This document shows, piece by piece, positions 17,530 through 26,171 of a DNA stretch of 64,000 bases. The DNA is from Austwickia chelonae NBRC 105200 (GTDB lineage: Bacteria > Actinomycetota > Actinomycetes > Actinomycetales > Dermatophilaceae). The notes beneath the pieces were generated by a model that did no database searches, was not told where the DNA came from, and was given only the letters and a program-made list of their open reading frames with translations. Position 1 is the first letter of the stretch. Every line of letters begins with the position of its first letter. Where the stretch lies: assembly GCF_000298175.1 (NCBI RefSeq), contig NZ_BAGZ01000005.1, positions 620,001-684,000 on the forward strand, read 5' to 3'. A program made the position numbers and the translations under genes.

Positions 17530-18843
17530 ATGACACCTGTCTCCTTACCCGCAGTACACGCCGCACCGGCCGCCACCGTCACCAACCGGAGCACCGCTCC
17601 GGGACGGACCTGGGTCGCCTACGAGGTACGACCCGGGGACACCCTGTGGAAGATCGCCGCCAAAGCACAGGTCTCCGTCACCGAACTGGTCGCCCGCAAC
17701 GGACTCGCCTCCGCAGGTACCCCGCTGCGCGTCGGCGACCAATTGACCGTCCCCTCCGGCAATGCACCGGCCCCGTTGTCCCCGGCCGCTGCCGCCGCCC
17801 CGGTCCCCGTCCCGACACCCAGAGCCCCGCAACGTCCCACCCACGTGGTGCGGGCCGGAGAGTCCCTCTGGGACATCGCCCACACCACCGGAGTCGAGGT
17901 TGAGGCGCTCCTCCAGGCGAACAAGCTCTCCCCCACCTCGGTCATCCTGCCAGGGCAGCGGCTCGCGGTACCCGGAGCGTCACATGCCTCCCCCCGGCCG
18001 GACCCCTCCCCCTACGGCACCTACGTCATCCGCCCCGGGGACACCGCCTCAGCGATCGCCCGCCATCTGGGCGTCGACGTCCCCGCGCTACTCAACGCGA
18101 ACGGGCTCTCCCCCCGTGACATGCTCCTTCCCGGACGCCGCCTCACCGTCCCGGGGGGACACCAGACCGTCCGCGCCGCCACCAAGAATGCCCGGACCGG
18201 TGCAGCCGACACCCGAACCACCACCGCCGTGGTCGGCCCCGGAGACTCCCTCTGGGCGATCTCCGGTCGGTACGGCGTCTCCATGACCGGCCTGGCCAAG
18301 GCCAATGGCATCGGACTGAACCATCCGCTCAGGCCCGGAGACCGGCTCCAGGTCGTCGGCAGCCTCGCCGCCAGCGCAGCGGCTCCTTCCAGGCCGGGCA
18401 ACCTCTCGGAAGCCGCCACCACCAATCTCACCTACCTGAACCGGACCGGGACACCCTCACGTTCTCAGCTCAAAGCGATGATCACCGCCACCGCGCAAGC
18501 CCACGGAGTCGATCCCCGGCTCGCCTTGGCCGTCGCCTGGCAGGAATCACGATGGAGCCAGAACGCCGTTTCGGAGGCCAATGCCATCGGGGTGATGCAA
18601 TGCCTACCGTCCACAGCCCAGTGGGTCTCCCAGCTCGTCGGTCGACCTCTCGACCTCCTCGACCCACAGGACAACATCACCTGCGGCGTGGTTCTCCTAC
18701 GGAGCCTCGCCCGGAGTGCCACCACCGAGACCGAGGTCATCGCCGGTTACTACCAGGGAATCGCCTCGGTACGAGCCAGAGGCCTCTTCGAGGACACCAA
18801 GGAATATGTAGCATCGGTCCTGGCCTACAAACGCCAGATGTGA
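17530..18843 (+). CDS. LysM-repeat lytic transglycosylase
   Basis: A 437-residue cell-wall enzyme. Four LysM peptidoglycan-binding repeats lie at about 29-75, 104-148, 164-208 and 232-276, spaced by Pro/Ala/Thr-rich linkers. A C-terminal SLT domain (312-430) has the catalytic glutamate in AWQESRW (Glu339) and the GVMQ motif near 354. It should cut glycan strands outside the membrane. Odd point: the chosen ATG at 17530 gives no convincing signal peptide, only MTPVSLPAVHAAPAA. The frame is open back to 17194, but no good start with a ribosome site exists there and it would run over the divergent neighbour's start. It lies between the Rv2175c homologue and the PASTA kinase. Confidence 0.85.
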   Translation: MTPVSLPAVHAAPAATVTNRSTAPGRTWVAYEVRPGDTLWKIAAKAQVSVTELVARNGLASAGTPLRVGDQLTVPSGNAPAPLSPAAAAAPVPVPTPRAPQRPTHVVRAGESLWDIAHTTGVEVEALLQANKLSPTSVILPGQRLAVPGASHASPRPDPSPYGTYVIRPGDTASAIARHLGVDVPALLNANGLSPRDMLLPGRRLTVPGGHQTVRAATKNARTGAADTRTTTAVVGPGDSLWAISGRYGVSMTGLAKANGIGLNHPLRPGDRLQVVGSLAASAAAPSRPGNLSEAATTNLTYLNRTGTPSRSQLKAMITATAQAHGVDPRLALAVAWQESRWSQNAVSEANAIGVMQCLPSTAQWVSQLVGRPLDLLDPQDNITCGVVLLRSLARSATTETEVIAGYYQGIASVRARGLFEDTKEYVASVLAYKRQM

Positions 18844-18904
18844 CGGCAGCTCGAACCTGATCCCAGCAGAGGGGACTTCTGAGGGACTTCTCGGCGCGGC
18901 CTCC

Positions 18905-18910
18905 TAGACT
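18905..18910 (+). promoter_or_regulatory. -10 box, leaderless promoter of the PASTA kinase
   Basis: TAGACT, 7 nt before the ATG at 18918. A direct repeat GGGACTTCT lies just upstream at the -35 region (about 18870-18892). Confidence 0.45.
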
Positions 18911-18917
18911 GCGCGCT

Positions 18918-20873
18918 ATGACCAGTGCCCTTCTCGTCGACACCCTGATCGACGACCGCTATCTCGTGCTGCGCCATCTCGCAGACGGGGGCATGGCGAG
19001 TGTCTATCTCGCCCTCGACAAACGGCTGGACCGCCAGGTGGCGTTGAAAGTCATGCGACCCGACCTGGTCAGGGATTCTGTCTTCGTGGAACGCTTCCGT
19101 CGAGAAGCACGCGCGGTGGCCCAACTGAGCCACCCCAATGTCGTCGGTGTCTTCGATCAGGGACAGGACGGCGAGCAGGTCTTCCTGACCATGGAGTTCG
19201 TCAAGGGACGAACACTGCGTTCAGCGCTCGACACCGACGGCGCCATGACGCCCCGTGAGTCCCTGCGAGTCCTTCGCCAGGTGTTGGCCGCACTGGCGTC
19301 GGCCCATCTGGCCGGAATCGTCCACCGCGACGTCAAACCTGAGAATGTCCTCATCTCGGACAGCGGCGACGTCAAGGTCGCGGATTTCGGTCTGGCCCGA
19401 ACGGTGAACTCGGTCACTGCAGGCACCACCGGGTCGACCATTCTGGGCACTGTCAGCTATCTGGCCCCGGAACAGGTCGAACACGGGATCGCCGACCCAC
19501 GCAGCGATGTCTACGCAGCGGGCCTGGTGTTGTACGAGATGCTCACCGGAGTCAAAGCCGTCGACGGTGACAGCCCGATCCAGGTCGCCTACCAGCATGT
19601 GCACGGTGAAGTCCCCCGGCCCAGCGCCCTCCGTCCAGGGCTCTCCCCGGTCCTGGACCAGCTCGTCGCGATGGCTACCCGGCGGGAACCGCATGAGCGA
19701 CCCTTCGACGCCGAGATCTTCCTCGAGGAGATGACCGCCGCAGAGCGCGGTCTCGCCCCGGACGAACTCGACCTCCCCCCTCTCGGTGTCCCCGGGGCTT
19801 CCTCCGGGGTGGCTCACACCGCGCGCGTCCACCGGCCGACGCAACCCGTCCCGGTGATGAACCCGAACGGGAACGAAGCCGCGACCCGGCGCGGAAGACG
19901 GACCGGGCCGGTCCCCACGAATGTGCTCCGGCGTGACATGACGGGCGCCCGGGGCTCGTGGTCATCACGTCTGGGCCCGTTACGGGCTTTCTCGCCGCGC
20001 CAGTTGGCCGTCTTCGCTGCGACCGTCGTCCTCTTCCTGAGCGGACTCGTCGGTTGGTACCTCCTGGCCGGCCCCGGTTCACAACGGACGGTTCCGGAGC
20101 TGTCCGGCATGTCTCAGGAGCAGGCCATCGCAGCCTTGGAAGCCGTCGATCTACGCGCCGAGATCATCCCGATCTATTCGGAGGACGTCCGCTCCGGTCT
20201 GGTCGTCTCAATCGAACCTGTACGCGGCAGTGTCGTACGACGTTCCACGGCAGTGGCTGTCTCCATCTCCAAGGGCAAGGACCGGGTCACCATCCCGGAG
20301 ATCGTCAACCAGCCGCTCGACGAGGCCAAGAAGTCGATCGCCGACGCCCGGCTCTCCCTGGGCAAGGTCGCGGAGGAGTTCAACGAGTCCGTCAAGACCG
20401 GTCACGTCGTCTCCGCCGACCCGACCTCGGGAACCTCGGTGAAACCTTCGACCGCAGTCAATCTGGTGGTCAGCAAAGGCCGCAAACCGATCGAGGTGAA
20501 GGACTGGACCGGGAAATCCTTCGCAGAGGCCAAGAGCGCGCTCGAACGGGACGGACTGGTCGCTCAGGTGAGCGGCGAAGAATTCCACAACGACATCCCG
20601 CAGGGTGCCGTCATCAAACAGACCCCTGCCAATGGCACCCTGTTCAAAGGTGCCCAGGTCAGTTTCACGATCAGCAAGGGATCAGAACTCGTCAAGATTC
20701 CGAAGGTGCGAGGTAGCTCGGAATCGCAGGCGGTGGAAGCCCTCCGCGCCGTAGGCCTGGAGGTCGAGGTGGACCGATTCGCCGGTGGCCTGTTCGGCAT
20801 GGCCCATTCGACCAGCCCGAAGGCAGGCTCCTCGGTTCCGCGGGGTACCAAGGTCGTCCTGCGCGTCTTCTGA
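18918..20873 (+). CDS. pknL: Ser/Thr protein kinase with four PASTA domains
   Basis: A 651-residue membrane receptor kinase. The cytoplasmic kinase domain (15-275) has the catalytic lysine at Lys44 (VALKVM), HRDVKPENVL (Asp138), DFG (Asp156) and APE (183-185). A basic linker leads to one membrane helix (about 362-385) and four extracellular PASTA repeats (about 388-651), the last starting KIPKVRGSSESQAVEALRA. PASTA domains bind muropeptides or lipid II, so the kinase should couple wall state to cytoplasmic phosphorylation. Its position between the Rv2175c-like gene and aroG matches pknL (Rv2176), although the M. tuberculosis PknL lacks PASTA repeats as I recall. The ATG at 18918 has no Shine-Dalgarno and follows TAGACT by 7 nt. 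Confidence 0.93.
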   Translation: MTSALLVDTLIDDRYLVLRHLADGGMASVYLALDKRLDRQVALKVMRPDLVRDSVFVERFRREARAVAQLSHPNVVGVFDQGQDGEQVFLTMEFVKGRTLRSALDTDGAMTPRESLRVLRQVLAALASAHLAGIVHRDVKPENVLISDSGDVKVADFGLARTVNSVTAGTTGSTILGTVSYLAPEQVEHGIADPRSDVYAAGLVLYEMLTGVKAVDGDSPIQVAYQHVHGEVPRPSALRPGLSPVLDQLVAMATRREPHERPFDAEIFLEEMTAAERGLAPDELDLPPLGVPGASSGVAHTARVHRPTQPVPVMNPNGNEAATRRGRRTGPVPTNVLRRDMTGARGSWSSRLGPLRAFSPRQLAVFAATVVLFLSGLVGWYLLAGPGSQRTVPELSGMSQEQAIAALEAVDLRAEIIPIYSEDVRSGLVVSIEPVRGSVVRRSTAVAVSISKGKDRVTIPEIVNQPLDEAKKSIADARLSLGKVAEEFNESVKTGHVVSADPTSGTSVKPSTAVNLVVSKGRKPIEVKDWTGKSFAEAKSALERDGLVAQVSGEEFHNDIPQGAVIKQTPANGTLFKGAQVSFTISKGSELVKIPKVRGSSESQAVEALRAVGLEVEVDRFAGGLFGMAHSTSPKAGSSVPRGTKVVLRVF

Positions 20874-20875
20874 AA

Positions 20876-20927
20876 ACGGGCAGGGCCGGCCAGGGGGAAG
20901 CATTCTCTTCCTGCCGGCCCTGCCCGT
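20876..20927. terminator. Bidirectional terminator after the PASTA kinase
   Basis: A perfect 15-bp stem links ACGGGCAGGGCCGGC (20876-20890) to its complement (20913-20927). It ends both the kinase and the convergent molybdopterin gene. Confidence 0.8.
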
Positions 20928-20939
20928 CGGATGTCGGGT

Positions 20940-21536
20940 CTACTCCTGGTGTGCGTACCGTTCTTCCCGCCACACGTCCCCGGTGACGTGATAGCCCTGC
21001 CGTTCCCAGAATCCCCGCACCGGTTCTGTCGAGTACTCGATCTGGAGGACCCATTTCGGGCCCTTCCATCCATAGAGATGCGGCAGGACCAGTCGAGCCG
21101 GCCAGCCTCGTTCCGGGGTCAGGCTCTCCCCGTTCAACGAGGTCGCCAGGAGGGCCCTCGGCTGTGAGAGATCGTCCACTGTGACTGTCGCGCTGTACCC
21201 GTATGCGGCTGAGACCAGGGCGTAGGCGGCGTCGTCCGCCGGGGGGAACAACCTGACCAACTCGCTGGTCGGCACCCCTGCCCAGACCACGTCGAAGACA
21301 CTGTGCCGGGAGACGCAATGATGATCCGCAGTGACCTTGATCTGGGGCATCTCCGACAGATCCGTCCAACGGAGGAAGTGATCCGTCCCGTCCAGCGTCG
21401 CGCCGGTGATACTGAGCTGCCAACGCCCGAGGTCGATCCGCGGAACCCGCCCGTAGTGGACGACGCGCATCTCCTCACTGCGCCGTTGACCTGGCGGCAG
21501 CTGACGTTCCTCGGCGAAGGCATCGTCCTGGGTCAC
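20940..21536 (-). CDS. Sulfite-oxidase-like molybdopterin-binding protein
   Basis: A 198-residue protein made of the oxidoreductase molybdopterin-binding fold alone. The segment ADHHCVSRHSVFDVVWAGV carries the cysteine expected to ligate molybdenum, and GYSATVTVDDL and GWPARLVLPHLYGWKG are typical of the family. There is no signal peptide, heme or dimerisation domain, so it is one of the short cytoplasmic YedY/sulfite-oxidase relatives of unknown substrate. GTG at 21536 has AGGAAGAGG upstream. It lies 22 nt downstream of aroG on the same strand and may be cotranscribed with it. Confidence 0.85.
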   Translation of the reverse strand: MTQDDAFAEERQLPPGQRRSEEMRVVHYGRVPRIDLGRWQLSITGATLDGTDHFLRWTDLSEMPQIKVTADHHCVSRHSVFDVVWAGVPTSELVRLFPPADDAAYALVSAAYGYSATVTVDDLSQPRALLATSLNGESLTPERGWPARLVLPHLYGWKGPKWVLQIEYSTEPVRGFWERQGYHVTGDVWREERYAHQE

Positions 21537-21558
21537 GGGGTCACCTCTTCCTGAAGCC

Positions 21559-22890
21559 TTACGAGGAGGCGAGCATTTCAGCCACGACGAAGGCCAGTTC
21601 CAGACTCTGCTGGTGATTCAGTCGCGGGTCGCATGCCGTTTCGTAACGCAGCTGTAGGTCTTCGTCGTGCAGGTCGATCGCTCCGCCGAGACATTCCGTG
21701 ACGTCGTTGCCGGTGAGCTCGACGTGGATACCTCCGGGCCAGGTGCCGGCCGCGCGATGGGCCTCGAAGAACCCGCGCACCTCTGCGACGATGTCGTCGA
21801 AACGCCGGGTCTTGTAGCCGGTCGCCGATTCGAAGGTATTCCCGTGCATCGGGTCACAGATCCAGGTCGGTTGCAGGCCTTCGGACTTCGCCGCTTCCAG
21901 GAGAGGGGGCAGGCCCTCCTGGACTCGTTCGGCACCCATCCGGACGATCACCGTCAAACGACCGGGTTCACGGTCCGGGTCGATCTTCTCGGCCAACCCC
22001 AGTAGATCCTCCGGTGTCGCTGTCGGACCGATCTTGACCCCGACCGGGTTTCGGATGCGACGGACGAAATCGACATGGGCTCCGTCGAGTTGGCGGGTCC
22101 GTTCCCCGACCCACAGGAAATGCCCGCTGGTGGCATAAGGCCGGCCGGTGCGGCTGTCGATCCGGGCGAGCGGGTGCTCGTAGTCGAGCAACAACGCTTC
22201 GTGGCTGGCCCAGACATCGACCCGACGCATCGCCTCGAAGTCGGCACCGCAAGCCGCCATGAAACGCATGGCCTTGTCGATGTCACCGGCCATCCGCTCG
22301 TACCGATGATGTGCCGGGTTGCGGACGAATCCTCGGTTCCAGTCATGGACGTGCCGCAGGTCGGCGAAACCTCCCTGGGTGAAGGCCCGCATAAGGTTCA
22401 AGGTCGCGGAACTGGCGTGATAGGCCCGTACCAGCCGCTGCGGATCGGGACGACGCGACTGCGGGGTGAAGGCGTAGTCGTTGATCATGTCACCGCGGTA
22501 GGCGGGCAGGACCTGATCGCCACGGTGCTCGGTGTCCTTGCTCCGCGGTTTGGCGTATTGTCCGGCGATCCGGCCGACCTTGACCACCGGGGTACTCGCC
22601 CCGTAGGTGAGCACCGCCGCCATCTGCAGGAGAGTCTTGACCCGGTCACGGATGTTGTCGGCCGTTGCCGAGGCGAAGGTTTCTGCACAGTCGCCACCCA
22701 TGAGGACGAAGGCCTCGCCTCTCGACGCCGCTGCCAGTTTGTCGCGCAGGATGTCGCATTCCCCGGCGAAGACCAACGGTGGAAAGGTCGCCAAAGACGC
22801 TCTCGCCGAGGCGAGAGCGTCCGGGTCCGGCCATGTCGGTTGTTGAGCTGCCGGTAGGTCGGCCCAGTCCAGGATGGTTCGTGCGCTCAC
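21559..22890 (-). CDS. aroG: 3-deoxy-D-arabino-heptulosonate-7-phosphate synthase, class II
   Basis: A 443-residue plant-type DAHP synthase, the first step of the shikimate pathway that feeds tryptophan, tyrosine, phenylalanine and menaquinone. Recognisable stretches are MGGDCAETFA, GRIAGQYAKPRS, ESFLWVGERTRQLDGAH-like FLWVGERTRQLD, CDPMHGNTFE and GGIHVELTGNDVTECLGG. The length and N-terminal extension fit class II enzymes such as Rv2178c, which are regulated by aromatic amino acids. GTG at 22890 follows a TAGCCT box by 7 nt, so it may be leaderless in addition to reading through from the acyltransferase gene 57 nt upstream. Confidence 0.96.
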   Translation of the reverse strand: MSARTILDWADLPAAQQPTWPDPDALASARASLATFPPLVFAGECDILRDKLAAASRGEAFVLMGGDCAETFASATADNIRDRVKTLLQMAAVLTYGASTPVVKVGRIAGQYAKPRSKDTEHRGDQVLPAYRGDMINDYAFTPQSRRPDPQRLVRAYHASSATLNLMRAFTQGGFADLRHVHDWNRGFVRNPAHHRYERMAGDIDKAMRFMAACGADFEAMRRVDVWASHEALLLDYEHPLARIDSRTGRPYATSGHFLWVGERTRQLDGAHVDFVRRIRNPVGVKIGPTATPEDLLGLAEKIDPDREPGRLTVIVRMGAERVQEGLPPLLEAAKSEGLQPTWICDPMHGNTFESATGYKTRRFDDIVAEVRGFFEAHRAAGTWPGGIHVELTGNDVTECLGGAIDLHDEDLQLRYETACDPRLNHQQSLELAFVVAEMLASS

Positions 22891-22897
22891 GCCCCAC

Positions 22898-22903
22898 AGG
22901 CTA
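22898..22903 (-). promoter_or_regulatory. -10 box, candidate leaderless aroG promoter
   Basis: TAGCCT on the minus strand, 7 nt before the GTG start at 22890. Confidence 0.4.
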
Positions 22904-22947
22904 CCTGGCGGGCAGAGTCTCCCGGTCAGGGTCCGGATGACGAACGT

Positions 22948-24423
22948 TCAGCTCTGCGACGAACCCTTTCCGACCTGCGATGCTCCCTCGCCGGAGGATT
23001 TCCTTCCTCGCTGATCCCCTTCGGGTCCGGGTCCAGTTCCTTGCCGGGACGATGACTGTCCGGCGGCCGCGTCGACCGGGCCGGCGAGATCCTTCCCCGC
23101 CGAGGCAGAATTCTTCCCTGCAGGATCTTCCTCAGCGGAAAGCTCTCCCGCAACGGCGTCCGACGGTTGCTGTTCGCGTTCGTTCTCCGGTTTCTCCTGC
23201 AGTTCCTCCGCACGCACATGCAATTCTTCGGCGCGGCCGTGCAGTTCACCGGCACGGTCCTGGAGCGCTCCGGCTTTGGCCACGCTGTCGGCCCGGGCCT
23301 GCGCGAGCCAGCCCTCTGCGATGGCTGCGCCCTCCGCGGCCTGGCTCCAGGCCTTGGCCGCTCCTTCGGCCGCCTGCGCACGTACCTTCGTCAAGGCCTC
23401 GTCGGCCTGCACGAAAGTCTTCTCCGTCGCTTCCACAACCTGTGCACGGGTCTTCTCCGTCGCCGCGCGGGTCTTCTCGGTCGCTTCCATCACCTGCGCC
23501 TGCAGACGTTCCGTCGCCGCAGTGGCCTCGTCCCGGGCTCGGGAGGTCGCCTCAGTGGCCCGTTCGAGCGCCGCCGCATATTCCATCCGGGCCCACTCGG
23601 CGTACTCGTCGGCCTGCATCCGTGCCCTCGCGGCGGCGGCCACGGCCTCGTCCCGCGCCCGGGCAGTCGCGGCAGCGGCCTCCGCCCGGGCCTTCGCCGC
23701 CGCAGCATCGGCCTGTGCCTTGGCCGCGGCCATCATCCGCTCGGCCTTCTCCTGGATGGCCCGTTTGCGATCGGCAGCGTACTCGTCGACGTATTCCTGA
23801 CCCGACAGATCGCGCAGGGCAGCCATGACTTCGTCGGTCACCTGACGCAGGAGCACATGGTCGTCCTCCCGCCCGGCAAGGTGGGAGAAGTCCATCGGCG
23901 CACCGATACGTACACCGACCTGGGTGATGTTCGGGATGATCTGGCCGGTGGGCTGCGCCTTGTCCGTATCGATCATCGCCACCGGGATGATCGGCACGCC
24001 TGCGGCCAAGGCCAGCCGAGCCATCCCGGTCTTGCCTCGGTAGAGACGGCCGTCGGGGGAGCGGGTTCCCTCGGGGTAGATCCCGAAGAGTTCCCCGCGG
24101 CGCAGGATCGCCAACCCGCTCTCCATCGCAGCCCTGCTGGCGGCACCACCCGAACGGTCGATCGGGATCTGCCCGACCCCACGGAAGAAGGCTGCGGTCA
24201 TCCGCCCCTTCACCCCGGTCCCGGTGAAGTACTCCATCTTGGCCGGGAAGGTGATCCGCCTGGGGAGCACCAAGGGCAGGAAGAACGAATCCGAGAAGGA
24301 CAGATGGTTGCTGGCGAGGATCGCCGCACCACTGTCCGGAACGTGCTCCAGCCCTTCGACCTTCGGACGGAAGAGCACGGTCAACACCGGACCGACCGAA
24401 ACCTTCATCAACCTGTAGAACAT
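22948..24423 (-). CDS. 1-acylglycerol-3-phosphate acyltransferase with long helical tail
   Basis: A 491-residue protein. Residues 1-210 are a PlsC-type acyltransferase: NHLSFSD (His40, Asp45), RGVGQIPIDRSGG, and YPEGTRSPDG (Glu118). It should acylate lysophosphatidate in phospholipid synthesis. Residues about 215-415 form an uninterrupted Ala/Glu/Arg/Lys-rich helix with repeats such as EATEKTRAATEKTRAQ, resembling 11-mer LEA or apolipoprotein-like amphipathic helices. The last 75 residues are Gly/Ser/Pro/Glu-rich and disordered. The ATG at 24423 is firmly set by AAGGAGGGG 9 nt upstream; the frame is open for 133 more codons without a better start. It precedes aroG, as Rv2182c does near aroG. 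Confidence 0.9.
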   Translation of the reverse strand: MFYRLMKVSVGPVLTVLFRPKVEGLEHVPDSGAAILASNHLSFSDSFFLPLVLPRRITFPAKMEYFTGTGVKGRMTAAFFRGVGQIPIDRSGGAASRAAMESGLAILRRGELFGIYPEGTRSPDGRLYRGKTGMARLALAAGVPIIPVAMIDTDKAQPTGQIIPNITQVGVRIGAPMDFSHLAGREDDHVLLRQVTDEVMAALRDLSGQEYVDEYAADRKRAIQEKAERMMAAAKAQADAAAAKARAEAAAATARARDEAVAAAARARMQADEYAEWARMEYAAALERATEATSRARDEATAATERLQAQVMEATEKTRAATEKTRAQVVEATEKTFVQADEALTKVRAQAAEGAAKAWSQAAEGAAIAEGWLAQARADSVAKAGALQDRAGELHGRAEELHVRAEELQEKPENEREQQPSDAVAGELSAEEDPAGKNSASAGKDLAGPVDAAAGQSSSRQGTGPGPEGDQRGRKSSGEGASQVGKGSSQS

Positions 24424-24612
24424 GGCAGCGACCCCTCCTTGACGGCCGTTTGACTCTACGACACTCCGAGGCATGTCGCGGTCCCTCATCGCTCTCGCGG
24501 TCGACATGTCGCCATGGAAGAATGGGAGGTGCCTCACCTCCGAGGCGCCCATGTCACGGTTTCCGCCGTTCCGACATCCTCCCCGTCTCGCCGCGCCGCC
24601 TGGAGACCCCTG

Positions 24613-25083
24613 ATGACGAAACCGACTCCGCAGGACCGAACCCCGGACGACGAGCGCATCGACGCAGCTTTCGCGGCCATTGTGGCCGAGTGGGAACGGG
24701 ACACCGGTCCGGGGAGATCGCACACGGCTACGGAGAAGACGAACTCGTCCCCGGTCCTTCCGGCACGTCCCGAACCACGACGTCCGTCCTTCGCCGTGGC
24801 ACCGGAGGGCTGGCGGGTCCATCTACCGCCGGAGGAAGTTCCCGAGGACGACGACTTCGAAGAACCCGACCCGCCGCTGCCCCGGGGCGACCTCCAGTTC
24901 TGGGGGGCGCTCGCCGGGATCGTCGGCGGTCCGGTGGTCTTCGTGGGCTGGGCGTTGACCGGGCCCCACACCACCCACCTCCCCCTGTGGCTGTCCGGGC
25001 TGGCGACGGCGGCCGGATTTGCACTTCTGGTACGGAAACTGCCCGAACAACATGACGAGGGCGATGACGGGGCCCGCGTCTGA
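24613..25083 (+). CDS. Conserved actinobacterial membrane protein of unknown function
   Basis: A 156-residue protein: a charged N-terminal half (DDERIDAAFAAIVAEWERD, then Pro/Glu/Asp-rich), followed by two membrane helices (about 97-118 and 123-142) and a short acidic tail. The N-terminal motif IDAAFAAIVAEWE and the following helices suit the small membrane protein found beside the acyltransferase in actinobacteria (Rv2183c position). The ATG at 24613 has CTGGAG upstream. It is divergent from the acyltransferase and convergent with the glucokinase. No function can be assigned. Confidence 0.75.
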   Translation: MTKPTPQDRTPDDERIDAAFAAIVAEWERDTGPGRSHTATEKTNSSPVLPARPEPRRPSFAVAPEGWRVHLPPEEVPEDDDFEEPDPPLPRGDLQFWGALAGIVGGPVVFVGWALTGPHTTHLPLWLSGLATAAGFALLVRKLPEQHDEGDDGARV

Positions 25084-25145
25084 TCCTCCTCCGGCTCCGG
25101 TCCGATAGCGGCGGCCAGCCGCCGTCCCTGCTGGGATGCTGCGGT

Positions 25146-26120
25146 TCAGCAGCCCTGGATCTCGCTCCAGGCCAGGTCGGCGGCGCCGATGAGCCCGGCG
25201 TCATTACCCAGCTGCGCTCCCACGATCTGCGCAGCAGGACGGTACCCGCGTCCGGGCAGACGTCGGTGGAAGGCCGCCGCGGCCGGTGCGATCAAGAGAT
25301 CTCCCGCCGCGCTCACCCCACCCCCGATAACAAAGAGCGAGGGATCAAGCGCCGCAGCAAGATTGGCCAAGCCGACGCCGAGCCAATGCCCGATCTCCGC
25401 GAGAAGTTCCACCGCCGTGGGATCGCCTTCCCGGGCAGCCGCGGTCACCAGAGGACCGGTCAAGGGACCCCCGTCGGCACGTAGTCGCACCGCAAGATCG
25501 GTCGCGATAGGCGAGCCCGCGTCGATCATCGACCGGGCCTCCCGCACCAGAGCATTCCCACTGGCGTACTGCTCCCAACATCCACGGTTACCGCACTCGC
25601 ACCGTTGACCGTCAGGGACCACCTGCATATGGCCGAACTCACCGGCCAATCCCCAACGCCCCCGGTCGATCCGTCCTTCCCGGAGAATGGCTCCCCCGAT
25701 TCCGGTGCCCAAGGTGATCATGACCATGTCTTCCTGGCCACGAGCCGCACCGAAACGCCATTCCGCCCAGGCCGCGGCATTGGCGTCGTTATCGACGAAG
25801 ACAGGCGCGTCGATCCTGCTGCGCAACGAGTCCCGCAGACGCTCATGACGCCAGGACAGGTGCGGGGCGAAGAGGACGGTCGCGCGATCGCTGGACACCC
25901 ATCCGGCGGCGCCAACGCCCACCGCGCGAACAGCGACGTCGGCTCCGGCAGCCTCCTGAAGCTGCTCGACGACCGACACGATCGTGTCCTCGACGACCTG
26001 GGGACTGGTCGACCGGTTGGGCGTCGCCGCTCGGGCACGATGCAAGATCTGGCCCTCGCCGGTCACGACCCCGCCGGACACCTTCGTGCCCCCGATGTCG
26101 ATGCCTACTGCGACATCCAT
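25146..26120 (-). CDS. glk: ROK-family glucokinase
   Basis: A 324-residue sugar kinase. The phosphate motif GIDIGGTKVSGGVV opens the protein, the catalytic region VFVDNDANAAAWAEW follows near residue 110, and the ROK zinc site CECGNRGCWE lies near 175. It phosphorylates glucose with ATP, and in actinobacteria this enzyme also mediates carbon catabolite control. It is the last gene of a minus-strand set (28113, 27635, 26554, 26172, 25146). Sugar specificity is inferred from family and synteny with glkA of Streptomyces. Confidence 0.92.
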   Translation of the reverse strand: MDVAVGIDIGGTKVSGGVVTGEGQILHRARAATPNRSTSPQVVEDTIVSVVEQLQEAAGADVAVRAVGVGAAGWVSSDRATVLFAPHLSWRHERLRDSLRSRIDAPVFVDNDANAAAWAEWRFGAARGQEDMVMITLGTGIGGAILREGRIDRGRWGLAGEFGHMQVVPDGQRCECGNRGCWEQYASGNALVREARSMIDAGSPIATDLAVRLRADGGPLTGPLVTAAAREGDPTAVELLAEIGHWLGVGLANLAAALDPSLFVIGGGVSAAGDLLIAPAAAAFHRRLPGRGYRPAAQIVGAQLGNDAGLIGAADLAWSEIQGC

Positions 26121-26171
26121 CCTCTGTTCTCCTTCACGCGCGAACGGCCGGTACGGATGGGCCGCGCCGGG

